From assembly GCF_036636695.1 (NCBI RefSeq), contig NZ_JAVWNW010000003.1: a DNA stretch of 64,000 bases; one strand, written 5' to 3'. Position 1 is the first letter of the stretch; every line of letters starts with the position of its first letter. Below the pieces are notes generated by a model, which saw only the letters and a list, made by a program, of their open reading frames with translations, was not told the origin of the DNA and did no database searches. Both the position numbers and the translations under genes were made by a program. Below are positions 27,601 through 34,231 of this stretch, piece after piece. This stretch comes from Anaerorhabdus sp036636695. Its GTDB lineage: Bacteria; Bacillota_I; Bacilli_A; Erysipelotrichales; Erysipelotrichaceae.

Positions 27601-28600
27601 GGATAACTTGAGTGCAGGAACAACAAGTGTTACCGTTAAAAAAGACAATTTGGAAGCGGTAATCGCAATTACAGTGAATGAAGAATCATTTGATGAAAAC
27701 AATATAACAGGAATAAGTGTAAAGACGCCACCTACTAAAACAGATTATCATGTAGGTGAAAACTTTGATCCAAGTGGGATTGTAATAACGCTGACAGATA
27801 AGAATGGAAAGACCAAGGATGTAAACGCAACAGAGTTAGCAGCCTATGGAATAACATTTGAACCATTGGATAACTTGAGTGCAGGAACAACAAGTGTTAC
27901 CGTTAAAAAAGACAATTTGGAAGCGGTAATCGCAATACGGGTTGGCGAAAATGGTACTGTTTCTCCTACTCCTGAACATACAGCTGTTACAGTTGTCGAT
28001 AATGTAATACATCAAGAAGTTGGAAGAACTTGTCAAGATGATGGATATCCAAGAGGATATTACTGGGATGGTTATGCTTGCATAATCGATAAGGAAACTA
28101 TTCAATCAAATTTAGTGGTTGAATCAACAAGTCAACCAACAATTACTCCGACTATTAATTCTAATCCAGATGCAACAATTGAACCAAGATCAACTCCAAC
28201 TCCGACTCCAATATCAACATCAATTCCTCATGAAGAAACAAATGAAGATGAAATTCAAATAAGAAATCCTAAACTAGGTTCTTGGTCATTGATTAATTTG
28301 GGCTTGCTAGTCAGTGGGTTGATACTAATGTGTATTCTTTTACTTTCAAAGAATAGTAAAGAAGAAATTGAAAGTAGGCACGATATTAATGTAATTGTGG
28401 TCTATAAACGCAAAACTATTTATAGAATACTAGGAATTTTAATAGAAATTATTTCTTTAATATTATTTGTTACAACACAGAATTTAAAACTAAAAATGAT
28501 ATTAATAGATAAGTATACAATATTCATGGCTTTACTCCTTACATTATTAGCAATATGCTTTTATTTAGGAAGAAAATGGATTAAGGTACAGAAAGATTAA
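21617..28600 (+). CDS. Giant surface adhesin: L-type lectin, MucBP-like repeats, Ig-like repeats, multi-TM anchor
   Basis: The 2327-residue protein begins with a signal peptide (hydrophobic stretch about 8-32). A bacterial L-type lectin domain spans about 36-320 (GLAFVLHNDSRG, GRLGLYGAGN, NAIAIEFDQYG). Then come some 16 MucBP-like repeats to about 1650, each starting with a strand such as YTVKYYFEQ, YKVEYYLEN or YSVKYYTGN. Ig-like domains follow (about 1668-1838), then three nearly identical 89-residue repeats (1839-2105), a CQDDGYPRGYYWDGYACI module (Cys2139), a Pro/Thr linker, and three TM helices after about 2220. There is no LPXTG. It should bind host glycans or mucin; control is by direct-repeat promoter 3. 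Confidence 0.92.
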   Translation: MFNTQFIKKCLLIILTSLICITIFNHNIVFLYAETNIVKIPSEEEGNDIYGNNGIFMVPNSSDNYALSNEFYNTNKNIVLFGSDNLVDTAGQAIVQSKKKYNILKEDLEIVFNLDLGANYSGSSIAKDRGLAFVLHNDSRGSNISPGGLSNGDYGRLGLYGAGNNQEIKNAIAIEFDQYGRGSTYTNETLYDSSYNIPKPSGDAPHIAITRPVSPTSGKPIHHEATLFENIDNRNGIKTVKVSWKKIDDNSTIIITDDTYELKYEFYVSKTNFLGSGSKKYTYSEAKSLFGNSEEVYLAFTGSMGTLPKGASISFPQIYKYQVNYYIETVDGIKTTTKVPGLSSISKSSVEGTLDVGPLPQAPLGYYISNSSNQSTVVQVLPNNNNVYNFYYKLREDIPYTVKYYFEQDGGFVEKSALRKNEFGYTGQAVNAPTLNSATASSLLSNEEIIKLKNGYDFVNTSYQGITSNQSGNIFGDGSLILNMYYKAKTDIRYKVIYTNSISGEKIADEVTGIGKFNSKINLTANLIEGYTVINNSGELILNNPNPNTIDEYANIYEFKYVPKDDTEYSVSYYLRKFEDDINSDDINGYYTDGSSILNNNENKPDLVSIYKGTTDSFVEAPLLDSNDNNFKGYYLDSNKSITQSRVKGDGSTILRMYYEAYRYPFYVERYIQKQDGSYELFNRIMPGTRGYNTIRGLRDFNIEGYSFDSDNTSNIKSGYVKYVNNPTAAPTTDLLSNSANEYMATFEGLVLRGYYTPTTVSYKIIYQDTKGVLLHDSVVKETKYGYSIEEQAVDIIGYSVDSFKKVKTMGLNDNVITFTYTPQEDIKYSVKYYTGNSLIGTLNYYDGIANQIKTALKVSELGDTPNERAIKDSINNSNPPYIFDENLSINSMSKPINPNGTTVLEVYYTRQSGEPYKVEYYLENGNNEYFSLAESSFSYGTSDEEVTILNKNFEGYIFDENNINNNSSGNIIANHSINEEPFEGLVLKRYYKANTNTKYNVYYYTEDENGNEVYNSKNFKLDSYETLFGKTGQILKYGESNGELIKEIPGYSYINNSTSYYNNSDLTVESKHNISGNGNTIVKIYYSANEVNYTVKHYREYRQSDYSGIPLGDGKFYIEFSTILNPIEVVGNGKIGSSVIAELINTSNNTVNGSKYFGGFVAIEAMSTRTKVLGNSENTLEIYYNALVNQPYRLNHIQMKPSGNELIEYDDNVDATTGATINKQTLAKSYPGYDLDTTKVDGIYNNENLSVISKDGVKKIYYPYVVGTENLKPIVNIYYKPRLDTPYKIEHYINNDLVVTENLTQMSDSRIEAKYLDGTLNNAFKGYVPDISNPNTINSGIVEGNGSTTLKLYYGPATDTPYSIEIYLSNADENYSVDSNYTIKKAGTTGEIVTGEIDNIEGYSFDSEITKNLNTSAIAGDGSTVLKQYFKVNSNTSYTVKYYKQALDGTYSEKDVLVENQIGKTNQEVSVVPMNISGYSYDSSISTISGSVKADGSLILKVFYKRNSISYVVNYYYQSLNGDFNANPDNFSTGTGKVEEEITITPKKVEGFEFDSSNENNILTLSLSNDGTSIFKVYYLRKSSINYSVKIYELNTNNGNEISLNIPNQIDNTLMSGSGKFGEKITYSAPVINGFIFFDSNESSFYIGNDYDSNQFKIYYVKMSDTPTNVILIKNSDGSYSIIGNAQPGSIVKLLDSNGEIFNPEVNANTGENGIFNIVLPNDVPHDSQVNLVSIETGKAKSNPYSLYIDKMPPDAPSIDQVHPGDTKVNITASEFEGVIKLYKKDENSILFEIGSVLVPNDGSKVVSVSINSPLASSDTLVAKQIDKVGNISDESIAITVNEESFDENNITGISVKTPPTKTDYHVGENFDPSGIVITLTDKNGKTKDVNATELAAYGITFEPLDNLSAGTTSVTVKKDNLEAVIAITVNEESFDENNITGISVKTPPTKTDYHVGENFDPSGIVITLTDKNGKTKDVNATELAAYGITFEPLDNLSAGTTSVTVKKDNLEAVIAITVNEESFDENNITGISVKTPPTKTDYHVGENFDPSGIVITLTDKNGKTKDVNATELAAYGITFEPLDNLSAGTTSVTVKKDNLEAVIAIRVGENGTVSPTPEHTAVTVVDNVIHQEVGRTCQDDGYPRGYYWDGYACIIDKETIQSNLVVESTSQPTITPTINSNPDATIEPRSTPTPTPISTSIPHEETNEDEIQIRNPKLGSWSLINLGLLVSGLILMCILLLSKNSKEEIESRHDINVIVVYKRKTIYRILGILIEIISLILFVTTQNLKLKMILIDKYTIFMALLLTLLAICFYLGRKWIKVQKD
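27131..27931 (+). repeat. Three tandem 267-bp repeats in the adhesin gene
   Basis: The repeat starts at 27131, 27398 and 27665, a period of 267 bp or 89 codons. The copies are almost identical; the first has GAGGAA where the others have GAAGAA. Each unit encodes an Ig-like fold beginning ITVNEESFDENNITGISV. Such identity indicates very recent duplication or ongoing homogenisation and likely copy-number variation. Confidence 0.95.
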
Positions 28601-28688
28601 TTCTGATGATTTTAAATAATTATTAAATAAATTGAAACAGCAATCTAAACTTATATACTATTAGATAGGGAAATTCTAAATAACAACG

Positions 28689-28723
28689 ATAAAAGATGGG
28701 TTATATATAGCCCATCTTTTATC
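28689..28723 (+). terminator. Strong terminator after the adhesin gene
   Basis: GATAAAAGATGGG pairs perfectly with CCCATCTTTTATC across a 9-base AT loop, 89 bases after the adhesin stop. It is a good bidirectional terminator. Confidence 0.75.
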
Positions 28724-29180
28724 AGGTGAAAATAGAATTAGAAAACTCCATTTATAATTTAACTGAATATTAATACACTAAACATCTTTTACCTAATTAA
28801 CAAATTAATTAAACTTTCTAATGTAAGTATTGTATCAAAATGTTGTTTCTTCTCGCTAAATACTAAAAGTGATTTAGATAAGTTGTTTTTATCCTGTTAT
28901 TAAAAATAGGTGATAAATTACAAGTAGTCCTATTTATGATGCCTATAATAGTAAGACCAAAGAAGATGAATTCCTAATGAATGTAATTTTCGATGCTTAC
29001 TAGAATTGAATAATCGGATTTATGATAAAGTTTAATAGTACTTAATTGAAAGTATAAATAAGTATTAGATAAGACTAATATTAAAGTTTCTATTTTTGCT
29101 TCACATATATGGGTAAGATAAAAGTATAAGTATCTTTATTCCTGGTGTAATAGCTACTACATATAAAACTTTATTTCAAT
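28724..29180. other. Decayed or noncoding AT-rich region
   Basis: No open frame holds up. A short stretch around 28928-28997 reads IYDAYNSKTKEDEFLMNVIFDAY before a stop and looks once-coding, but I cannot assign it. The rest is AT-rich with many stops on both strands. Confidence 0.4.
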
Positions 29181-29181
29181 A

Positions 29182-29361
29182 TGTAAGTAAGACTACACGG
29201 AGTTGATTTCCATCAGTTAAAAAAATTTCAAACGAAACAAATTTATCAGAGAGAACCGTGTGAAGGAAACTTACTATCTTAGAACGAAAAAGTATATCAA
29301 TTGTATATTTCGGAGGAGGTAATGCAATGGAAATACAAACAGTTTATATTATTTGGTTTAG
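29182..29361 (+). pseudogene. Remnant of a helix-turn-helix (HTH_36-like) protein
   Basis: Reading from 29182 gives SKTTRS, stop, FPSVKKISNETNLSERTV, stop, RKLTILERK. After a shift near 29285 it continues KKYINCIFRRR, stop, NGNTNSLYYLV. This is the usual HTH_36 pattern of plasmid and conjugative-element proteins, where a Pro-Ser-x-x-x-Ile motif leads to LSERTVRRKLKILE and a later GGNTSNLYYL. At least three stops and one frameshift make it a pseudogene. Confidence 0.65.
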
Positions 29362-29737
29362 AAAGTAACTAGAATATTTCTGTAATTCAAAGTAACATCA
29401 ACTAAATATGAGGAGTTACATTTAACAAGATTAATAATTATAATATTTTCTACGCTATTAAGTTTATTAATTCTTTCAATATAATTTTTTCAGTTTTCCG
29501 TAAAAGTACCTTTCTTAACTCATTATTCTCGAGTAGTCTTACTATTGCTTATAATGCAAATCTACAGTTTTTTAAATTATATTATCAAACTAAGAGATTT
29601 ACACTAAAAAGATTTGAGAATCCTATTATAGTAGTAGTTTTTATAATAGTATAATAAACATAATTTAGTGTATTTATTGATAATTTAAAAACTATAATCA
29701 ATATAGTGATTGTTCACAGTAGAGTAAATATGAGCGT
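29362..29737. other. Noncoding AT-rich stretch
   Basis: About 375 bases with no supported gene on either strand. It lies between the HTH remnant and the terminator of the XRE regulator and is probably decayed mobile-element DNA. Confidence 0.4.
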
Positions 29738-29772
29738 AAAAGTCTTATCCTTTAATTTGGTATAAGACTTTT
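29738..29772. terminator. Terminator downstream of the XRE regulator
   Basis: AAAAGTCTTAT and ATAAGACTTTT form an 11-bp stem with a 13-base loop, 57 bases past the minus-strand stop. Confidence 0.6.
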
Positions 29773-29828
29773 ATGTAAGTGATTGATTTGCATCTATTTA
29801 TAGGTGCTTATGAGGTACATAGTTTAAT

Positions 29829-30308
29829 TTAAGATTTTGAATTAATTCTTGTTGTAATATTTTTAATGCCTACAATACAGAATGTAGCTATACCGCTAAA
29901 TAGAAACAAAAATCCAATAGGTAGTATAAAAAAATTCTCATGGAGTATTCCTTGTGCATCTACATACTCTACACTCATTCCTTTAATAATTAAGCAACTC
30001 GCACCAATGCATAAAAGAGCTGTACCAATAATAACTAATATCAAGTTAAATTTAGCTCTTCTCGTTTCACTACCATCTTTAATCAATTTTTCTGTCAAAT
30101 TATTCATGTCATTTCCTCCTAAAATTAATTGGTCAAGCGAAAGAGAGAAAACTTTAGACATTGAAACCAGCAACTCTAAATCAGGAAGATTTTTATTGTT
30201 TTCCCAATTAGATATAGATTGTCTTGTTACATTTAACATAATGCCCATTTGCTCTTGTGTTAAATTTTTATCTAAACGAATTTGTTTAATTTGTTTTCCA
30301 AAGTCCAT
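29829..30308 (-). CDS. XRE-family regulator with two-TM tail
   Basis: The 159-residue protein has a Cro/CI helix-turn-helix at 5-60 (IKQIRLDKNLTQEQMGIMLNVTRQSISNWENNKNLPDLELLV) and two hydrophobic helices in the second half (about 85-108 and 125-150), the layout of HTH plus DUF3955-type proteins. A membrane-bound DNA-binding regulator is implied, with unknown signal. GGAGAATTTACAT precedes the ATG. It is the only intact gene between the adhesin and tRNA-Leu and sits among decayed mobile DNA. Confidence 0.88.
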   Translation of the reverse strand: MDFGKQIKQIRLDKNLTQEQMGIMLNVTRQSISNWENNKNLPDLELLVSMSKVFSLSLDQLILGGNDMNNLTEKLIKDGSETRRAKFNLILVIIGTALLCIGASCLIIKGMSVEYVDAQGILHENFFILPIGFLFLFSGIATFCIVGIKNITTRINSKS

Positions 30309-30365
30309 ATGTAAATTCTCCTGTCGCTTACACCATAATGATAGAAGGTATGGTAGCTATCATCA

Positions 30366-30382
30366 AGCAAGTAGTACTTGCT
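30366..30382 (-). promoter_or_regulatory. Palindrome upstream of the XRE regulator
   Basis: AGCAAGT and ACTTGCT flank AGT, 58 bases before the XRE start codon. Cro/CI-type proteins usually bind such palindromes, so it is a candidate self-operator. Confidence 0.4.
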
Positions 30383-30579
30383 ATACTAAGTTTTGTAGTA
30401 AATAGTTCTTGCATTAATATATTTAGGCTATTTTTATTAGAATAATTTTGAAGGTAGTAGGTTATCTAAATATGTTTTTTATTATTTTCTACACTTTCAC
30501 GCTTCTATTATACATGAATAATTTTACTACTTCATTGCTATAACCTTAAGATTAAAAAAGATAGATGTAGTATGTAATA

Positions 30580-31062
30580 AAACCTAAAAAAGCTGTATTT
30601 AAGAGTGAAACATTGAATGAAAAAGAAATAGAAAATTTATTAAAAGTTTGTAATGAAGCTGAGATAAAGATATCCATATATGGCTTGTTTCTATGGATTA
30701 CGCAGAAGTGAAAACGGAGTGCAATTTACTATGAATCAGATATCATTACAGCTCGACGCTCTGTAACAAATTGTAGAACTAAAAATGGAACTGCGTGTAG
30801 AACATTCAAAGATGAAGCAAAGACTTCTTCTAGTTATCGTTCATTTCCCCTTTTAAAGGAAATTAAAGAGATTCTTATTGAACAAAAGCAATAGATTGAA
30901 AGTAATAAAAAGACTTCAGAGAAAAGTACAATATGGTTAGGTCATTCTACCCTATCCACTACCACAAGTATTTACACCCATTATAGCTATCATAACAAAG
31001 TAATCACCTCAAAATTAATTGAGAAAGCATATGAATCTCACAATGAACAAACGGATATTTGA
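30580..31062 (+). pseudogene. Broken tyrosine recombinase (integrase)
   Basis: The first frame gives FKSETLNEKEIENLLKVC; a shift near 30695 gives GLRRSE with the catalytic Arg; then AIYYESDIITARRSVTNCRTK and SSSYRSFPLLKEIKEILIEQKQ to a stop at 30891. After a gap the C-terminal signature appears: WLGHSTLSTTTSIYTHYS, with catalytic His and Tyr, ending at 31062. This is the order of a phage/ICE integrase catalytic domain. Frameshifts, stops and a deletion make it dead. It lies about 150 bases from the 3' end of tRNA-Leu, where such integrases insert. Confidence 0.85.
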
Positions 31063-31172
31063 ACTATTAGGAAGTACAATGGAGATGCAGATGCGGTAAA
31101 TCGGCGGTACAGTGAAGGTACAACAACAAAATAGTGGAAGATATTAAAGTTTTTATCAATGTCAGCGAACAC

Positions 31173-31200
31173 AAAAAAACGACTTTAATATAGCCGTTTT
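31173..31200 (-). terminator. tRNA-Leu terminator
   Basis: On the minus strand AAAACGGCT and AGTCGTTTT form a stem just downstream of the tRNA, followed by more Ts. Confidence 0.7.
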
Positions 31201-31209
31201 GTATGCAAC

Positions 31210-31294
31210 TGGTGCGGGTGACAGGGGTCGAACCTGCATGCCTCGCGGCGTTAGATCCTAAGTCTAGTGCGTCTGCCAATTTCGCCACACCCGC
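31210..31294 (-). tRNA. tRNA-Leu (anticodon UAG)
   Basis: The 85-base gene has acceptor GCGGGTG pairing with CACCCGC, an encoded CCA at 31210-31212, a D-arm GGCGAAATTGGCAGACGC typical of class II tRNA, anticodon loop CTTAGGA (UAG), a long variable arm (CGCCGCGAGGCATG region) and T-loop GGTTCGACCCC. It reads CUN leucine codons. A broken integrase next to its 3' end marks it as an integration site. Confidence 0.96.
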
Positions 31295-31305
31295 AGTGCT
31301 TTTTT

Positions 31306-31334
31306 ATTATAGCAATACATACACCAAAAATCAA
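31306..31334 (-). promoter_or_regulatory. tRNA-Leu promoter
   Basis: On the minus strand TTGATT (31329-31334) and TATAAT (31306-31311) are 17 bp apart, about 12 bases before the tRNA. Confidence 0.75.
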
Positions 31335-31354
31335 GAAGTTTCTTGTCATGAAAA

Positions 31355-31384
31355 TTGGTTTTTTTGTAACATTGAGGGTATAAT
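31355..31384 (+). promoter_or_regulatory. Promoter of the alanyl-tRNA editing gene
   Basis: TTGGTT (31355-31360), 18 bp, TATAAT (31379-31384), directly before the ribosome site GAGGTGAT of the next gene. Confidence 0.5.
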
Positions 31385-31403
31385 TGAAATAGAGGTGATT
31401 TAG

Positions 31404-32585
31404 ATGCTAAATAAACATTATGATAATTTATTTGAAGTTGATATGGATACAAAAATTGTAGAAGAGAAGCTGATTGATGGGAAATATCACTACAGTTTCG
31501 AAGATACTATTTTTTATGTGAAATCAGGTGGAATGGAAAATGATAAAGGATTAATCAATGAGATTCCCCTAGAAGATGTATATGTAGAAGATAATAAAGC
31601 ATGGCATGTCTTAAAAGAGAAGATTACTAATCCCGTACATCTAAGTGTTGATTTAGATTATCGTTTATTTAAATCACAAATTCATTCAGCACAACATTTA
31701 ATGTGTACTATTATGAACACGGACTATCACGCTAAAACAATTATGTTTAAAACTGGTGAGATAGAAAGTGAAATTGAAATGGGATTTACAACACTTAACC
31801 GTGAGATTCTGAATGCTATAGAAAAACGTTGTAATGAATGTATTATTCAAGACATTCCGATAATTATTGGATATCCAACAAAGGAAGAAGCTTTGGCCAA
31901 TATTTGGGAAGACTATGGTGAAAATTTTGACTGGGATATTCAATTGCGTTCAGTATCGATTCCGGGGATTGATTATGATCTTTGTGCATGTATTCATGTT
32001 CCAAGTCTTCGATATTTACATGCGATTAAATTTTTAGGTTATGAAAAAACGACACGAGGTTATAAAATCAGCTTTGTTGCTGGGCAACAATTACTGGATT
32101 ATATTCAACGCCATTATGACGTATTTCATGAAGCAAGTCGCTCACTTGCGGTAGCACAACTTGAAATTAATGAAAGCATCCAAAAATTATTTCAAGAAAA
32201 AAAAGAGTTGGCATCTTCATTGAATGATTATAAACAAAAGTATTTTGAATGTTATGCAAAGGAATTATGTAATATACCAGAACTATATTTCTTTCATGAA
32301 TTTGATGGATTTGATGTGAAATCATTCCAACAATTGTGCTCTATTATTACAAATCAGTATGAAAAAGGGTTTATTGGATTATTAAAACTTGATGATAAAT
32401 GCCATGTTGTGGTTGCGAAAAATAAAGCATTACCAATTCAAGCAAATGAAATTTTCAAAGAAATTGCTTCAAAATTTGAACTTAAGGGTGGTGGCAATCC
32501 AGGAATTTCTCAAGGTGGAGGAAATTATTCAACTGATCTAATAACATACTGCATTAATAAAATTAATCAATTAAATGGACAATAG
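31404..32585 (+). CDS. Alanyl-tRNA editing protein (AlaX-L type)
   Basis: The 393-residue protein resembles the editing half of AlaRS plus a DHHA1 domain. The Zn-site motifs are HSAQH (HxxxH) in QIHSAQHLM and CxxxH in CACIHVPSLRYLH. A coiled-coil (about 225-275) leads to the C-terminal DHHA1 domain ending KGGGNPGISQGGG. Such proteins deacylate Ser- or Gly-tRNA(Ala) in trans. GAGGTGATTTAG precedes the ATG. It is monocistronic with a terminator at its stop. Confidence 0.9.
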   Translation: MLNKHYDNLFEVDMDTKIVEEKLIDGKYHYSFEDTIFYVKSGGMENDKGLINEIPLEDVYVEDNKAWHVLKEKITNPVHLSVDLDYRLFKSQIHSAQHLMCTIMNTDYHAKTIMFKTGEIESEIEMGFTTLNREILNAIEKRCNECIIQDIPIIIGYPTKEEALANIWEDYGENFDWDIQLRSVSIPGIDYDLCACIHVPSLRYLHAIKFLGYEKTTRGYKISFVAGQQLLDYIQRHYDVFHEASRSLAVAQLEINESIQKLFQEKKELASSLNDYKQKYFECYAKELCNIPELYFFHEFDGFDVKSFQQLCSIITNQYEKGFIGLLKLDDKCHVVVAKNKALPIQANEIFKEIASKFELKGGGNPGISQGGGNYSTDLITYCINKINQLNGQ

Positions 32586-32596
32586 TCCATTTTTTA
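32574..32596 (+). terminator. Terminator overlapping the stop of the editing gene
   Basis: AATGGAC and GTCCATT with AATA loop are followed by TTTT; the stem includes the last codons and stop. Confidence 0.75.
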
Positions 32597-32676
32597 ATTA
32601 TATTTGTTGAATTTTTGGCAAAATAATATCATTCTAAAAGTAGATAAACCTAGAAAGAATCTAGAGGAGATTTGTC

Positions 32677-33756
32677 ATGAACAGTGCAGTTCTATATGTA
32701 TTTGGATTAATGAGCTTAGTATGGGGAATAATAATATTTTTGATTTCTTTTATTCCATACTATTCTAATGGAATGATGGTATTTGGTATTGCAATTCCTA
32801 AAACACAGATGAAAAATTATGAACTTCATAAAATTAAGGACACATATGCATGGTTTTGTATTATTGCCGGTATACTCCTTGCTTTGGCGAGTATGCTGAC
32901 TTATTTTAGATTTCAATCATTAAAAACTATGTGGATTCAGATTTTTGCCATTTTTATCTATTTATGGATTACTATATTTTTCTATATTAAAAGTTATAAA
33001 AAAGTGAAAAAACTGAAAGAAACAAATGATTGGGTGATAGATACTACTAAAGAAGGAACAGAAATAAATTCTATTTCATTATCCTCAACATTTAATCATT
33101 GGATCTATTTAATTCTATTAATAGTTATAGGTGTTGGGATTGGCTTAGTCGCCTATCGATATCCAATGATTCCTGATAAAATACCGATGCATTTTAACAT
33201 GGAGGGAGTTGCGACACATTATGTTACAAAATCATTAGAAACATTTGCGATACTTCCAATTATTCAAGTATTGATTATGGTTGTGTTTGTCGGTATTTCA
33301 ATTGCGATAGATAAGGCACGAAGTAATGCAAATAATCAAAGAGATCATATTTATAAAAAATCAATGGGGTATATGCTGTTCTTTATTGGATTATTAATTA
33401 CAATCTTCTTATCCTCTTTGGAAATTTCATTGGCGGGTATTATTCCTGGAACGTTAATAAAATTTCTCCCTGTGTTTTATGTGGTAATTTTGTTTATAAT
33501 GCTTGTATACTTTTCAGCGAAAGTAGGACAAGGTGGAAATCGAATTAATGATAATGCTGAAATAAATACTTTAGATGATGAACAATATTGGCATTTTGGA
33601 ATATTTTACAATAACAAAAAAGACCCATCACTTTTTGTAGAAAATAGAGTAGGACTTGGATTGACAATGAATTTTGGAAATAAACTTAGTTGGATTGTCA
33701 TTGGAGGAATGGGAGTATTTGTTATAAGTATACTAATTTTGACACGATTACTATAA
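32677..33756 (+). CDS. DUF1648/DUF5808 membrane protein
   Basis: The 359-residue protein has about eight membrane helices. A DUF1648 segment is seen near 160-185 (RYPMIPDKIPMHFNMEGVATHYVTK), and the C-terminal DUF5808 signature is YWHFGIFYNNKKDPSLFVENRVGLGLTMNFG. This architecture is widespread in Firmicutes, related to SdpI-like immunity proteins, but its role is not known. AGAGGAGAT precedes the ATG. It is transcribed alone. Confidence 0.85.
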   Translation: MNSAVLYVFGLMSLVWGIIIFLISFIPYYSNGMMVFGIAIPKTQMKNYELHKIKDTYAWFCIIAGILLALASMLTYFRFQSLKTMWIQIFAIFIYLWITIFFYIKSYKKVKKLKETNDWVIDTTKEGTEINSISLSSTFNHWIYLILLIVIGVGIGLVAYRYPMIPDKIPMHFNMEGVATHYVTKSLETFAILPIIQVLIMVVFVGISIAIDKARSNANNQRDHIYKKSMGYMLFFIGLLITIFLSSLEISLAGIIPGTLIKFLPVFYVVILFIMLVYFSAKVGQGGNRINDNAEINTLDDEQYWHFGIFYNNKKDPSLFVENRVGLGLTMNFGNKLSWIVIGGMGVFVISILILTRLL

Positions 33757-33779
33757 AAAAAGATCTCACGATCTTTTTT
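33755..33779. terminator. Bidirectional terminator
   Basis: AAAAAAGATC, TCAC, GATCTTTTTT lies between two converging genes. Confidence 0.85.
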
Positions 33780-33781
33780 GT

Positions 33782-34129
33782 TTATCCAAGTCTTGAACCA
33801 TTTGGTACAGGGAATTCAGGTACTGCAAGTACTGGCTTAATACCATCAAGATAGCCAATATCGAAAATCATTCCTTCAGAAACTTCACCACTGATTTTCT
33901 TTGGACCAAGATTTACAATAAATACTGCTTGTTTACCAATAACTTCAGCTGGATTTTCTCTTTCAGTTTTAAATCCAACTAAAATGTTACGTGTGAATTC
34001 TCCAAAATCTACTGTTAATTTTACCATACGTGTAGAACGAGGAACATCTTCTACATTAATTATTGTTCCTACACGGACATCAAGTTTTTCAATGTCTTCA
34101 ATTGTGATATTAGGTTTTACTTCTGCCAT
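33782..34129 (-). CDS. csaA: tRNA-binding domain protein, CsaA-like
   Basis: The 115-residue protein is a stand-alone OB-fold tRNA-binding domain: IEKLDVRVGTIINVEDVPRSTRMVKLTVDFGE, KQAVFIVNLGPKKISGEVSEGM and a final VPNGSRLG. Length and motifs match CsaA, described in Bacillus as an export-related chaperone, and the C-terminal domain of MetRS. The function here is inferred from family only. AAGGAG precedes the ATG. Confidence 0.85.
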   Translation of the reverse strand: MAEVKPNITIEDIEKLDVRVGTIINVEDVPRSTRMVKLTVDFGEFTRNILVGFKTERENPAEVIGKQAVFIVNLGPKKISGEVSEGMIFDIGYLDGIKPVLAVPEFPVPNGSRLG

Positions 34130-34231
34130 ATGTTTTCTCCTTATGTATTAGTGTTAAATCTATTTTATCACTCCTACCACTTTATTTCCATGCTAAAAGA
34201 AGTTAAAATGAAACAAGGAGTAAATGACGTG

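Noticed and set aside
28260..28600. LPXTG sorting signal at the adhesin C-terminus
   Set aside because: No LPXTG or close variant was found before the first membrane helix; two further helices follow, unlike a sorting signal.
29322..29371. Short peptide gene after GGAGGAGG
   Set aside because: The strong ribosome-like purine run lies inside the decayed HTH remnant, where it encodes the run of Arg or Gly; the 13-16 codon peptides look accidental.
29866..30405. Plus-strand frame of 179 codons opposite the XRE regulator
   Set aside because: The minus-strand frame has a classical HTH and ribosome site; the plus-strand one has neither a start signal nor recognisable domains.
31067..31452. Open frames across the tRNA-Leu region on both strands
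   Set aside because: They run through a clear tRNA gene, its promoter and terminator and have no ribosome sites.
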